NCBI RefSeq assembly: GCF_003065485.1 | Contig: NZ_CP026951.1 | Coordinates: forward strand, 2,046,001 to 2,110,000 | Direction of reading: 5' to 3' | Origin: Salinibacterium hongtaonis | GTDB taxonomy: Bacteria; Actinomycetota; Actinomycetes; Actinomycetales; Microbacteriaceae | Length of the DNA: 64,000 bases | Shown: positions 54,728 to 62,925 of the stretch, piece by piece | Numbering within the stretch: position 1 is the stretch's first letter | How the letters are laid out: the number at the start of each line of letters is the position of its first letter | Position numbers and translations under genes: made by a program | The notes under the pieces: model-generated | What the model saw: only the letters and a program-made list of their open reading frames with translations | The model's database searches: none | What the model was told of the DNA's origin: nothing

Positions 54728-57210
54728 TCACCTGCCTTCGGGGCAAGTCCGCCGAAGCCGCGGCGGGCGGGGGCAGCCGCAGCGGGCTGCCCGGCCTCGG
54801 CCGGGGCAGCCGCTGCGGGAGCAGCAGAGCCGAATCCACGCTTGGCGCCCGTCGAGATCTCCTCGGCCTTGTTCACCTTGACGGTGGACTGCTCGGCTTG
54901 GTGACGCGGCTTCATGTGTAGGTAGTAGGTGGTCTTGACGCCACGCTCCCAGGCACCGTAATAGATGTCCATCATCTCGCCGAGGTCGCGAGTCTCCAGG
55001 TACATGTTGCGGCTGATGGCCTGGTCGATCCACTTCTGGGCACGGGCCGCGACCTCAAGGAAGGAGTACGGCGAGAGCTGGAAGCTCGTCTTGTAGACCT
55101 CCTTGAGGTGGTCGGGAATCGACGCAACCCGCGAGATGTCGCCCTGGCTGCGCAGGATGTCCTCGCGAACGCTCTCCCAGAGGCCGAGCTTCTGCAGGTC
55201 GGCCACGAGGTTGCGGTTGACCTCAAGGAACTTGCCGTTGGAGGTCGAGCGGCTGAAGATCTGCGAGAACTGGGGGTCGAGGCCCGGCGTCGTTCCGGCA
55301 ACAAGGCCGATGGATGCGGTGGGGGCGATGGCCATGAGGGTCGCGTTGCGCATTCCGCCCTTGACCTTCTCGCGCATGGCGTCCCAGTCGAGGCGCGTCT
55401 TGCGGTTGACCTTGATCTCAAGACCGCGGTCCTGCTCGGTCAGCGCAATGCTGTCGATCGGCACGAGGCCCTCCGACCAGCGGGATCCCTCGAAGTTCGG
55501 ATAGGAGCCGCGCTCCTGGGCGAGGTCGGCGCTCTCGTCGATCGCCGCGTAGGAGACGTGCTCCATGATCTCGTCGATGAGGTCGTAGGCCTCTTCGCTC
55601 TCGTAGCTGAAGCCGAGGCGCTCGACGATGTCGGTGAAGCCCATGACGCCGAGGCCAACCGCGCGGTTCTGCTGGTTGGAGAAGTCGGCCTCTGCGACGG
55701 ACGACCGGGTGATGTCGATGAGGTTGTCGAGCTGGCGCACCGCGAGGCGGGCGCTCTCTTCGATCTTGGCGAAGTCAATCGACACGGCGCCGGTCTCGCC
55801 GTCGACGAGGAGGTGGCGGCTCAGGTTGATCGAGGCCAGGTTGCAGACGGAGACGTTGTCTTCGTCCTGCGGGAGGGTGATCTCGGTGCACAGGTTCGAG
55901 AGGTGAATCGTGCCCGTGTTGTTGTTGAGGGCACGGTTGTTGATCGTGTCCTTCCAGGTGAGCCACGGGTGGCTGGAGCCCTGCAGGGAGATCAGGATCG
56001 ACTTGAACTGCTCGCGTGCCTTGATCTTCTTGTGCATGCGCATCTCGCCGGCCTCGGCCATCGCGACGTACTCGTTGTAGCGGGCGGAGAAGGCCGCACC
56101 ATAGAGCTCGTTGAGGTCCGTAACCTCGAGCGGGTCGAAGAGGTACCAGTCGCCATCCGTCTGCACGCGCTTCATGAACTCGTCGCTGATCCAGACGGCC
56201 GTGTTGGCGGTGCGGGTGCGGCGGTACGGGTCACCGGAGTTCTGGCGGAGGTCGAGGAACTCGGGGAAGTCGAGGTGCCAGTTCTCCATGTAGAAGCACA
56301 GGGCGCCGAACTTTTTGCCTCCGCGGCTGACCGCGCGCAGAATCGAGTCGATCGTGTGCATGAACGGGATCGGGCCCGTCGACGTGGTGTTGTTGGAGCG
56401 GATGGGCGAGCCCTGGGCGCGCAGCTTGGTCACGGAGAGGCCGATGCCGCCCGTGCCCTTGGTGAGCCACATGACATCGCGCGTGGTCTTGGCGATGTGC
56501 TCCATGTCGTCCTGCATCTCCATGACGAAGCAGTTCGCGAGCTGGGGGTAGATGGTGCCGGCGTTGACGAGGGTAGACCCGGCGGCGAGGTACTCGAGCT
56601 TGGACATCTTGTCGTAGAACGCGATTGCGGCAGCGGTCGGGTCTTGCTCGTTGAGCGACAGACCCATCGCGATGCGCATCCAGAAGTACTGCGGAACCTC
56701 GAGCGCGTCGCCGTTGCGACCCTTGATGCCGTAGCGGTTGTTGAGGGTTACAACACCGATGTACTTGAGCAGGCTGTCGTGGCTGTGGTCGAGGGCAGCA
56801 GAAAGACGGGAGAAGTCGAACAGTTCACCGAGGCGGGGGTCGAGCAGGCCCTCCTCGACGCCGCGACGCACATTCGGCTCAAAGTGCTCAGCGTGCAGGC
56901 TGCGCAGTTCGGCGTCGTCGGAGTAGTCGCCGAGAACGCGCTTATAGATGGTCTTGAGCAGGAGACGCGCGGCGACGGTGTCGAAGGCAGGGTCGTCTTT
57001 GATGTTCTGAAGGGCGACCTGGATGACGGCCTCGTCGAGCTGCTGCGTGGTGATGCCGTCGAAGAGCGTGAGCTCGAGTTCGCTCGCAATCTGGGTCACC
57101 CAGGTGATGTTCTCGTCGAGACCAGCGCTGGCCTCTTCAATCGCCAGGTTGATTTTGTTGGCGTCATACGCCTCACGCTGACCGTTGCGCTTAACTACGG
57201 TGATTGCCAC
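54724..57210 (-). CDS. nrdA: Ribonucleotide reductase large subunit, class I
   Basis: Catalytic subunit that reduces ribonucleoside diphosphates, 828 aa. It has an N-terminal ATP-cone (VVKRNGQREAYDANKINLAIEEA), redox Cys 227 (QLANCFVMEM) and Cys 456 (SVCNLASINLS), the radical site Asn 439-x-Cys 441-x-Glu 443 (SNLCTEITL) and the Tyr-Tyr pair near the C-terminus (TTYYLHMKPR). The last about 55 residues are an Ala/Pro-rich linker with two RRGFGG-like repeats and no cysteine, so the usual redox tail is absent and is encoded in the overlapping short gene. GTG 57210 has GGGAG 6 nt upstream. Confidence 0.94.
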   Translation of the reverse strand: MAITVVKRNGQREAYDANKINLAIEEASAGLDENITWVTQIASELELTLFDGITTQQLDEAVIQVALQNIKDDPAFDTVAARLLLKTIYKRVLGDYSDDAELRSLHAEHFEPNVRRGVEEGLLDPRLGELFDFSRLSAALDHSHDSLLKYIGVVTLNNRYGIKGRNGDALEVPQYFWMRIAMGLSLNEQDPTAAAIAFYDKMSKLEYLAAGSTLVNAGTIYPQLANCFVMEMQDDMEHIAKTTRDVMWLTKGTGGIGLSVTKLRAQGSPIRSNNTTSTGPIPFMHTIDSILRAVSRGGKKFGALCFYMENWHLDFPEFLDLRQNSGDPYRRTRTANTAVWISDEFMKRVQTDGDWYLFDPLEVTDLNELYGAAFSARYNEYVAMAEAGEMRMHKKIKAREQFKSILISLQGSSHPWLTWKDTINNRALNNNTGTIHLSNLCTEITLPQDEDNVSVCNLASINLSRHLLVDGETGAVSIDFAKIEESARLAVRQLDNLIDITRSSVAEADFSNQQNRAVGLGVMGFTDIVERLGFSYESEEAYDLIDEIMEHVSYAAIDESADLAQERGSYPNFEGSRWSEGLVPIDSIALTEQDRGLEIKVNRKTRLDWDAMREKVKGGMRNATLMAIAPTASIGLVAGTTPGLDPQFSQIFSRSTSNGKFLEVNRNLVADLQKLGLWESVREDILRSQGDISRVASIPDHLKEVYKTSFQLSPYSFLEVAARAQKWIDQAISRNMYLETRDLGEMMDIYYGAWERGVKTTYYLHMKPRHQAEQSTVKVNKAEEISTGAKRGFGSAAPAAAAPAEAGQPAAAAPARRGFGGLAPKAGE

Positions 57211-57562
57211 GATGCTCCCTCTTCGTCTTCCGACGTGCTTTTGTGCCTGTGCCTGTGTGTCTATGTGCCAATGAATGGCTGGTTTCCTGCGGCTTATAGG
57301 AGGTGTGGTGGTACCGAATACTCCCGGTTTTACGACGTTGCCCCGGCCGACTAACGCTTCTCCCCCTGCGCGGTGTAACCACTATATAGCGGGGGTATCC
57401 GTCACGCGATATCCCATATCTAGTGGGCGTGTCATCCACAGATGTGCATAACTTCGCCGAGTTCTGCACAGCCTGTGCACTAATCCTGCGCGCAACCACC
57501 GACACCGAAGGCACGCCGCGCACTATCTGGCGAGAAGCTCGGCGGCATACAATCGAGCTCTC
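57211..57562 (-). promoter_or_regulatory. Reductase upstream region with two NrdR-like boxes
   Basis: A 352-nt divergent gap. On the minus strand CCCGCTATATAGTGGT (57378-57393) and CCCACTAGATATGGGA (57412-57427) resemble NrdR boxes; their centres are 34 bp apart, near three helical turns. The first contains a possible -10 (TATAGT). NrdR would repress when dATP is high. About 165 nt of leader follows to the nrdA start, with no ORF I trust. Confidence 0.68.
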
Positions 57563-58768
57563 GTGAAACGCTACTTAGACCTCCTCAAAACCCGCGGCGT
57601 CGGGCGCATCATGGCGGCGCAGTTGGTAGCCCGATTCCCGGGCGGGATGCTCTCGCTAGCGTTCCTTCTGCATATCGAGCAGGTCTACAACTCCTACGGA
57701 ATTGCCGGGCTTGTGCTCGCCGCCACGAGCATCGGGCAAGCCATCGCTGGGCCCCTCACGACGCGGTGGATGGGCGTGTGGGGAATGCGCCCCGTCATCA
57801 TCCTGACCGCCTCGATCTGCGCGGTGGCGGTGGGCACCATCGCCCTGGTCGAGATGCCCGTCGTGCTCTATATGGTCGTGGGCTTTATCGCGGGCATCAC
57901 CAACCCCCCGATCCAGCCCGCCGTGCGCACCATCTACCCCAAGATGGTCAACTCACAGCAGCTCACGCCCCTCTTCTCTCTCGACGCATCGCTGCAGGAG
58001 ATCATCTGGGTCGTCGGCCCGGTCGTCACGACCTTCGTCGCCACCCAGATCGGCACGACCCAGGCCATCCTGGTTGCGCTCGTCTTTCTCGTGCTCGGCA
58101 CCACCTGGTTTGTGCTGTCCCCCGAGGTTTCGCGGGTGCGCATCCCCCGCTCGCGCCGTCGCATGGGGGCCGTGCTGCTGCGCCCTCCCGTGATGCTCGC
58201 GACCGCGGTCGGCTTTCTCCTTGTCGGAGCCTGCGCCGCAGTCGAGGCCGGGGTCGTCGCGACCTTCGGCCACGGCGACGCCAGCGCGGGAATCGTGCTG
58301 GCCATCTTCTCGATCGGCTCGCTGGCCGGCGGCCTCACCTTCGGCCACCGCCCCATCGACGCGTGGGCTATCGCCCGCCGCATGGCCATCGTCTTCGTCG
58401 GTCTCGCGCTCGCATCGCTCATCCTCGAACTGTGGTGGATCTCTATCGCGCTCTTCGTGGCCGGTGTCGGAATCGCCCCCGCACTCGCCGCGATGTTCAC
58501 CATCACCGCCGCGAGCGTCAAGTTCAGCGAAACCGCAGAGGCGTACGGATGGATCGGCACCGGTCAGCTCATCGGTGCTGCCATCGGCTCGGCCCTTGCC
58601 GGATTCATGATCGACGCGTTTTTGGCTCCGGGCGCCTACTGGATCGCCGCAGCATTCGCCTTTGTCGGCGTTGTGGTCGCCGCGGTGTTCCACAAAGCCA
58701 GCCCCGACCTGCGCGGCCGCGATGCGAGTCCGATCCCCGACACGGAGCCCATCGACACTCTGGGCTGA
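57563..58768 (+). CDS. MFS transporter
   Basis: A 401-aa protein with twelve predicted membrane helices in two halves joined by a basic loop (SPEVSRVRIPRSRRRMGAVLLRPP, about residues 188-211). The N-terminal half contains GPLTTRWMGVWGMRPVIIL, a degenerate loop 2-3 motif. The substrate is unknown. GTG 57563 is chosen because a cytoplasmic start (KRYLDLLKTRGVGRIM) precedes the first helix. It is divergent from nrdA and convergent with a second MFS gene. Confidence 0.88.
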   Translation: MKRYLDLLKTRGVGRIMAAQLVARFPGGMLSLAFLLHIEQVYNSYGIAGLVLAATSIGQAIAGPLTTRWMGVWGMRPVIILTASICAVAVGTIALVEMPVVLYMVVGFIAGITNPPIQPAVRTIYPKMVNSQQLTPLFSLDASLQEIIWVVGPVVTTFVATQIGTTQAILVALVFLVLGTTWFVLSPEVSRVRIPRSRRRMGAVLLRPPVMLATAVGFLLVGACAAVEAGVVATFGHGDASAGIVLAIFSIGSLAGGLTFGHRPIDAWAIARRMAIVFVGLALASLILELWWISIALFVAGVGIAPALAAMFTITAASVKFSETAEAYGWIGTGQLIGAAIGSALAGFMIDAFLAPGAYWIAAAFAFVGVVVAAVFHKASPDLRGRDASPIPDTEPIDTLG

Positions 58769-58786
58769 CGCCGGCCACGCCGCGAC

Positions 58787-60064
58787 CTACGCCGCAGCGA
58801 GGGCCGCTTCGTCGCCGTTGTCGATGTCTTCGGGGTTGGGCAGCGAGACAAAAAACCTGAACCAGATCAGCGCGGTGAACAGCGAGATCACCCCGCCCAC
58901 GATGAAGGGCAACGCGAGGTCGATGCGGCCGAGTAGGCCGCCGAGCACCGAGCCGACGGGCATGCTCCCCCACAGCAGGGTGCGCCAGGTTCCATGCACA
59001 CGGCCCAGCAGGCGCCCCGGGATTACGCTCTGCCTAAACGACATGATGAGCACGTTCCACACGGTGAGGGCGGCGCTCACCACGATCCACCCCACGGTGA
59101 GCACGATGAGATTCGGGAACACCCCGATCGCCGCGACCGAAACCGCGGTGATCAGGTTCGCGCACGCCACGGTGAGCCCCATGCCCCATCGAGCGGTGAT
59201 GCGGGGCGTCAGCAATGATGCGGCGATGCTGCCGACGGCTCCCGTAAGCATGAAGACCCCGAACAGGGCCTCCGGCAGCCCGAGCCTGTCAACAATGAAC
59301 AGCACGAGACTCGCGGTGGCCATAGAGAAGGCCAACCCGTCGGCAGTGCTGATGAACCAGAGGGTGCGCAACTGCGGCCGAGCCATGATGAACCGGTAGC
59401 CATCGCGAAACTGACGATGCCACGGCACCGTCTCGTCGCTGGTCTTGGCATGAGCCCGGGCGAACTGCCTGCCGGAGGCGACCTGCGGCAGCATGAAGGC
59501 AAGCACGGCGGCCAGGGCATACACGGCGGCGTTGGCCCCGAGCGGAATGAGCGCAGAGAAAACGAAGAGCAGAGACGTGAACGGCCCCGCCACGAAGTTC
59601 TGCACCACCTGCTCGCCCGCCTCGATGAGGGAGTTGCCGCGGGGCAGAGCGGCCTTGGGCAGAATGCTGGGCACCACGGCCCTGATGGCTCCGTCGTACA
59701 CCGTCTCGAACATCCCGTAGACAAAGACGACAACGTACAGCCACCAGATGGTGAGACCGCCGGTCGCTGTGAGCACAAAGAGCAACACGGCAAGCATTGT
59801 GCGAACCGTGCTCGCCACGGCGAGCGCCATCCTGCGATCGACCTTGTCGATGAGGATGCCGGCGGGGATGGCAAAGAACAGCCACGGCAGCATCGCGAGA
59901 GCCGCGATGCCCGAAATGAGCAGGGGGTCGAGCGTGATTTGAACGGCCAGGAGAGGAATCGCCGTGCGGGCTATTCCATCTCCCAGACTGCTGGAAAGGT
60001 TGGCGCTAAAAAGATTGGCGAACGGCCGGCCGAGCGGTTGTTGCCGTGGTGTGTTGCTTACCAC
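58787..60064 (-). CDS. MFS transporter (MFS_3/EntS-like)
   Basis: A 425-aa twelve-helix transporter: PFANLFSANLSSSLGDGIARTAIPLLAVQIT at helix 1, the loop 2-3 motif PAGILIDKVDRRMAL, and a central loop with RHQFRDGYRFIMARPQLRTLWF. This resembles macrolide or siderophore exporters of the MFS_3 group, but the substrate is not predictable. The start GTG 60064 overlaps the upstream aldo/keto reductase end by 7 nt, so co-transcription is likely. It has the same fold type as the partial gene at the window end. Confidence 0.88.
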   Translation of the reverse strand: MVSNTPRQQPLGRPFANLFSANLSSSLGDGIARTAIPLLAVQITLDPLLISGIAALAMLPWLFFAIPAGILIDKVDRRMALAVASTVRTMLAVLLFVLTATGGLTIWWLYVVVFVYGMFETVYDGAIRAVVPSILPKAALPRGNSLIEAGEQVVQNFVAGPFTSLLFVFSALIPLGANAAVYALAAVLAFMLPQVASGRQFARAHAKTSDETVPWHRQFRDGYRFIMARPQLRTLWFISTADGLAFSMATASLVLFIVDRLGLPEALFGVFMLTGAVGSIAASLLTPRITARWGMGLTVACANLITAVSVAAIGVFPNLIVLTVGWIVVSAALTVWNVLIMSFRQSVIPGRLLGRVHGTWRTLLWGSMPVGSVLGGLLGRIDLALPFIVGGVISLFTALIWFRFFVSLPNPEDIDNGDEAALAAA

Positions 60065-61056
60065 CGCGGGTGGATCGCCTCCCTGAATCGTCTGTCGTAG
60101 ATGTCGCGCACTCCCTCGGTGAACCCGGAGGAGAGCTGCGGAACGTCGCCCGCCGCCGCGTTCGATTCGGCCTGAGCGATGCTGCGCGCCCCGGGGATCA
60201 CGGTGCTCACGCCGGGCAGCTGGGTCACCCACGCAATGGCAGCCTGCGCTGTCGAGAATTCCGCCGCGTCGGGCTCGCCCGCGAGCAGCGCTGCAAACTC
60301 TTGAGCGGCGGCGACTCCCGTTTCGAAGTCGACACCGGAGAAGGTCTCCCCCACATCGAAGGCGTCGCCCTGACGGTTGAAGGTGCGGTGATCGTCGGGG
60401 GCAAAGGTCGTTTCGGTCGTGTAGCGCCCGCTGAGAAGGCCGGACGCGAGTGGCACCCTGGCGATGATTCCGACGCCCGCGTCGATGGCCGCGGGCAACA
60501 CGGCGTCGAGCGGCTTGAGCCGGAACGCGTTCAGGATGATCTGCACTGTTGCGACACCGGGTCGCGCAATAGCCGTGAGGGCCTCATCCGCCGTCTCAAC
60601 GCTCACGCCGTAGCTGGCGATGGCGCCCTCGTCGACAAGCAGGTCGAGCGCATCGAAAACGGCGTCGGATGAATACACGGCGGTCGGCGGGCAGTGCAAC
60701 TGCACGAGGTCAAGGGTGTCCATGCCGAGGTTGCGGCGCGAGCGGTCAGTCCATTCGCGAAAGTGCGCGAGCGTGTAGTTCTCCGGCACCTGCTCGACGC
60801 GACGGCCCATCTTGGTGGCGACCGTGATGGAGTGTCCTGGGCTATCGGCAAGAAAGCGACCGATGAGGGCTTCGCTTCGCCCATCGCCATAGACATCGGC
60901 CGTGTCAAAGAACGTGACGCCACCCTGGGCTGCGGCATCGAGGACGGCAAAAGCATCCGCCTCGCTGACGTCCCCCCAGTCGGCTCCGAGTTGCCAGGTG
61001 CCGAGCCCTACTGCCGATACTGTGCGGCCGGTGCGGCCGAGAACTCGTCTATCCAT
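60058..61056 (-). CDS. Aldo/keto reductase (YghZ/voltage-channel-beta-like)
   Basis: A 332-aa barrel reductase of the AKR group with the N-terminal RVLGRTGRTVSAVGLGTWQLGADWG, catalytic DTADVYGDGRSEALIGRFL (Asp, Tyr), Lys in ITVATKMGRR and His in LVQLHCPPT. A C-terminal IPGARSIAQAESNAAA binds NADP. It is probably an aldehyde reductase of broad specificity. ATG 61056 is the conserved start. It overlaps the downstream MFS gene and lies 10 nt after the hydrolase gene, making a three-gene minus-strand operon. Confidence 0.9.
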   Translation of the reverse strand: MDRRVLGRTGRTVSAVGLGTWQLGADWGDVSEADAFAVLDAAAQGGVTFFDTADVYGDGRSEALIGRFLADSPGHSITVATKMGRRVEQVPENYTLAHFREWTDRSRRNLGMDTLDLVQLHCPPTAVYSSDAVFDALDLLVDEGAIASYGVSVETADEALTAIARPGVATVQIILNAFRLKPLDAVLPAAIDAGVGIIARVPLASGLLSGRYTTETTFAPDDHRTFNRQGDAFDVGETFSGVDFETGVAAAQEFAALLAGEPDAAEFSTAQAAIAWVTQLPGVSTVIPGARSIAQAESNAAAGDVPQLSSGFTEGVRDIYDRRFREAIHPRW

Positions 61057-61066
61057 GCGTGCGAGG

Positions 61067-61921
61067 TTAGCCGACCCGGTCGATTTGCTGTGCACTCTGA
61101 ATGCGCGAGCTCCCGTCGATCACGGTAGCCACCTCACGAGCAAGCTTGCGATGCACGATGTGGTCGTTGAATTCGACCCTGTGCACCGTGACGTTGCGCA
61201 TGTTGTTGATAAAGCTCATGCTGCCAGGAACGATGAACTGATCGAGGGAGCCGTAGACGACCTCCACCGGCACAGGGATGCGGGCGATGTCTGTCGCGGT
61301 GGTCTGCGACTCGATGCAGTGCTCAAGCGACAGGGAGAATGCCCTCCAATTGGATTCCGTGATGCCGAACACATTGGGGATGGGCATGAGCTTGGCCACC
61401 AGAGCGGCCCGCTTGAGCGTGAACTCTTTGTGCGCGCGCAGATAGGCGTAGGCCTTGAGATATGCGCTGGTCGCCGCCCGCACGACCGGGTCTCCGATCT
61501 CCTGGGGCACAAGGTAGACGGGCGGGCTCACCAGCACGACTTTGTCGAGCTGCTTGGAGTTGGTGCCCGCATAGCGCGAGACGATGAGCGAGCCCAGCGA
61601 ATGCCCCACAAGCGTGTAGCGAGAAGACAATTTGAGCGACTTGATGGTGTGCGCCAACCACTGCACGTGCTCCTCAAGCGTGTACTCCGCGTCATCGGGG
61701 GCAGGCGACCCTCCGTGCCCGAGGATATCGATGCAGATGACCCTGTGATCGTCTGAGAGCAGCGGAACCAGGTTCTCCCACGTGATCGACGACGACGCCA
61801 CCCCGTGGACGAGCACGACCACGGGGCCCTCTCCCACATCGCTCGCGATATGGAGCAACCGCCGGGGGCCTATCCCCAGAAAGCTGCGGATGCTTCGCGC
61901 AACCTTCTGGAACGGAATCAT
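61067..61921 (-). CDS. Alpha/beta hydrolase
   Basis: A 284-aa serine hydrolase fold: VVVLVHGVASSSITWENLVPLL (oxyanion strand-loop), the nucleophile elbow VGHSLGSLIVSRYAG (Ser), an acid near VVYGSLDQFIVPG and a late His (VEFNDHIVHRKLA). Substrate unknown; haloperoxidase- or esterase-like proteins share this pattern. ATG 61921 is used, with a weak Shine-Dalgarno; the open frame extends to 62035 without homology. First gene of a minus-strand unit with the aldo/keto reductase and MFS transporter. Confidence 0.88.
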   Translation of the reverse strand: MIPFQKVARSIRSFLGIGPRRLLHIASDVGEGPVVVLVHGVASSSITWENLVPLLSDDHRVICIDILGHGGSPAPDDAEYTLEEHVQWLAHTIKSLKLSSRYTLVGHSLGSLIVSRYAGTNSKQLDKVVLVSPPVYLVPQEIGDPVVRAATSAYLKAYAYLRAHKEFTLKRAALVAKLMPIPNVFGITESNWRAFSLSLEHCIESQTTATDIARIPVPVEVVYGSLDQFIVPGSMSFINNMRNVTVHRVEFNDHIVHRKLAREVATVIDGSSRIQSAQQIDRVG

Positions 61922-62046
61922 GATCGCGATTATGGCAGCGTTGGCCCGGGAGTTGCCGCAGAGTTCGTCGGGGCCGGCGCGCCGACGTTTAACCGGTGCC
62001 AAACGTTGGGTGGCTCTTTGGCACGGCCCGCCCATAGCCTGACCCC

Positions 62047-62916
62047 ATGATGAGACGCTCGCTGATTGTTGCCGCCATGATCGTTACGGCTACCGGCCTG
62101 GTCGGGTGCACTGCATCGTCCATGCCCTCCGTCATGACGAGCGACACTTCGCTCGACGGCGCGCCCCTTGAGCTGCAGTCAGGGCCCGAGGGCCTGCGCA
62201 CGATGGGAACGATGGATGCTGGCACTGCAGCGCGCGACATTATTGTCACGGGCTCAGCCCTCATCACGGTCGATTCCCCCGCCGAGGCCGCGGACGAAAC
62301 GGCACGCATCGTCGAATCGGCGGGAGGCCACGTCGACGCGCGAACCGAAACCGCGCCGCGCAACGGTTTCGCTGGCCGCGCCGATCTCACGGTGCGCATC
62401 CCGGCCGACCGCCTTGACACCACCCTCGAAGAGATTGGCGAGATCGGCACTGTTGAAGAGCGCAACACGCAGTCCGTGGACGTCACCCAGGTAACCGAAG
62501 ACTTGGATGCTCGCATCACTGCGCTTCAAGCATCCGTCGATCGGCTGCTCGCCCTCATGACGCAGGCTACGACCACCGCTGATCTCATCGCTATCGAAAC
62601 GGCCCTCTCCGACCGTCAGTCGAATCTTGAATCCCTGCAGTCGCAGCGGGCATCGCTCGCCGATCAGGTCGACTATTCGACCGTGTCGATTCAGCTTGTC
62701 TCGCCAGCGGAGGCTCCCGTTGACGAACCGGACACGTTCCTTTCGGGTCTCATCACAGGGTGGGAGGCCTTGGTCGCCTTCTTCTCGTTCGTGCTCATCG
62801 CCCTCGGCGTGCTGTTGCCGTGGGTTGCCCTGGTCGCCATCGCCATCGCGATTGCGTTTCTTGCGCGTCGGCGGTGGCGTCGGCGGCGCAATGAGGGCGA
62901 CACACGTAGGGAGTAA
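62047..62916 (+). CDS. DUF4349 domain lipoprotein
   Basis: A 289-aa envelope protein. It has a signal peptide with lipobox (LVGC, Cys near residue 21), then a DUF4349 region (RDIIVTGSALITVDSPAEAADETARIVESAGGHVD…RADLTVRIPADRLDTTLEEIGEIGTVEERNTQSVDVT), a coiled coil (about residues 155-215) and one C-terminal membrane helix (about 240-270) with an Arg-rich end. Function unknown; some distant relatives are anti-sigma factors. It is divergent from the hydrolase. Confidence 0.9.
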   Translation: MMRRSLIVAAMIVTATGLVGCTASSMPSVMTSDTSLDGAPLELQSGPEGLRTMGTMDAGTAARDIIVTGSALITVDSPAEAADETARIVESAGGHVDARTETAPRNGFAGRADLTVRIPADRLDTTLEEIGEIGTVEERNTQSVDVTQVTEDLDARITALQASVDRLLALMTQATTTADLIAIETALSDRQSNLESLQSQRASLADQVDYSTVSIQLVSPAEAPVDEPDTFLSGLITGWEALVAFFSFVLIALGVLLPWVALVAIAIAIAFLARRRWRRRRNEGDTRRE

Positions 62917-62925
62917 ACTCGGGCG

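Noticed and set aside
55108-57354. A 748-codon plus-strand ORF opposite nrdA
   Set aside because: Antisense shadow of a clear catalytic subunit; its composition is Val/Asp/Glu/His repeats without domain signals.
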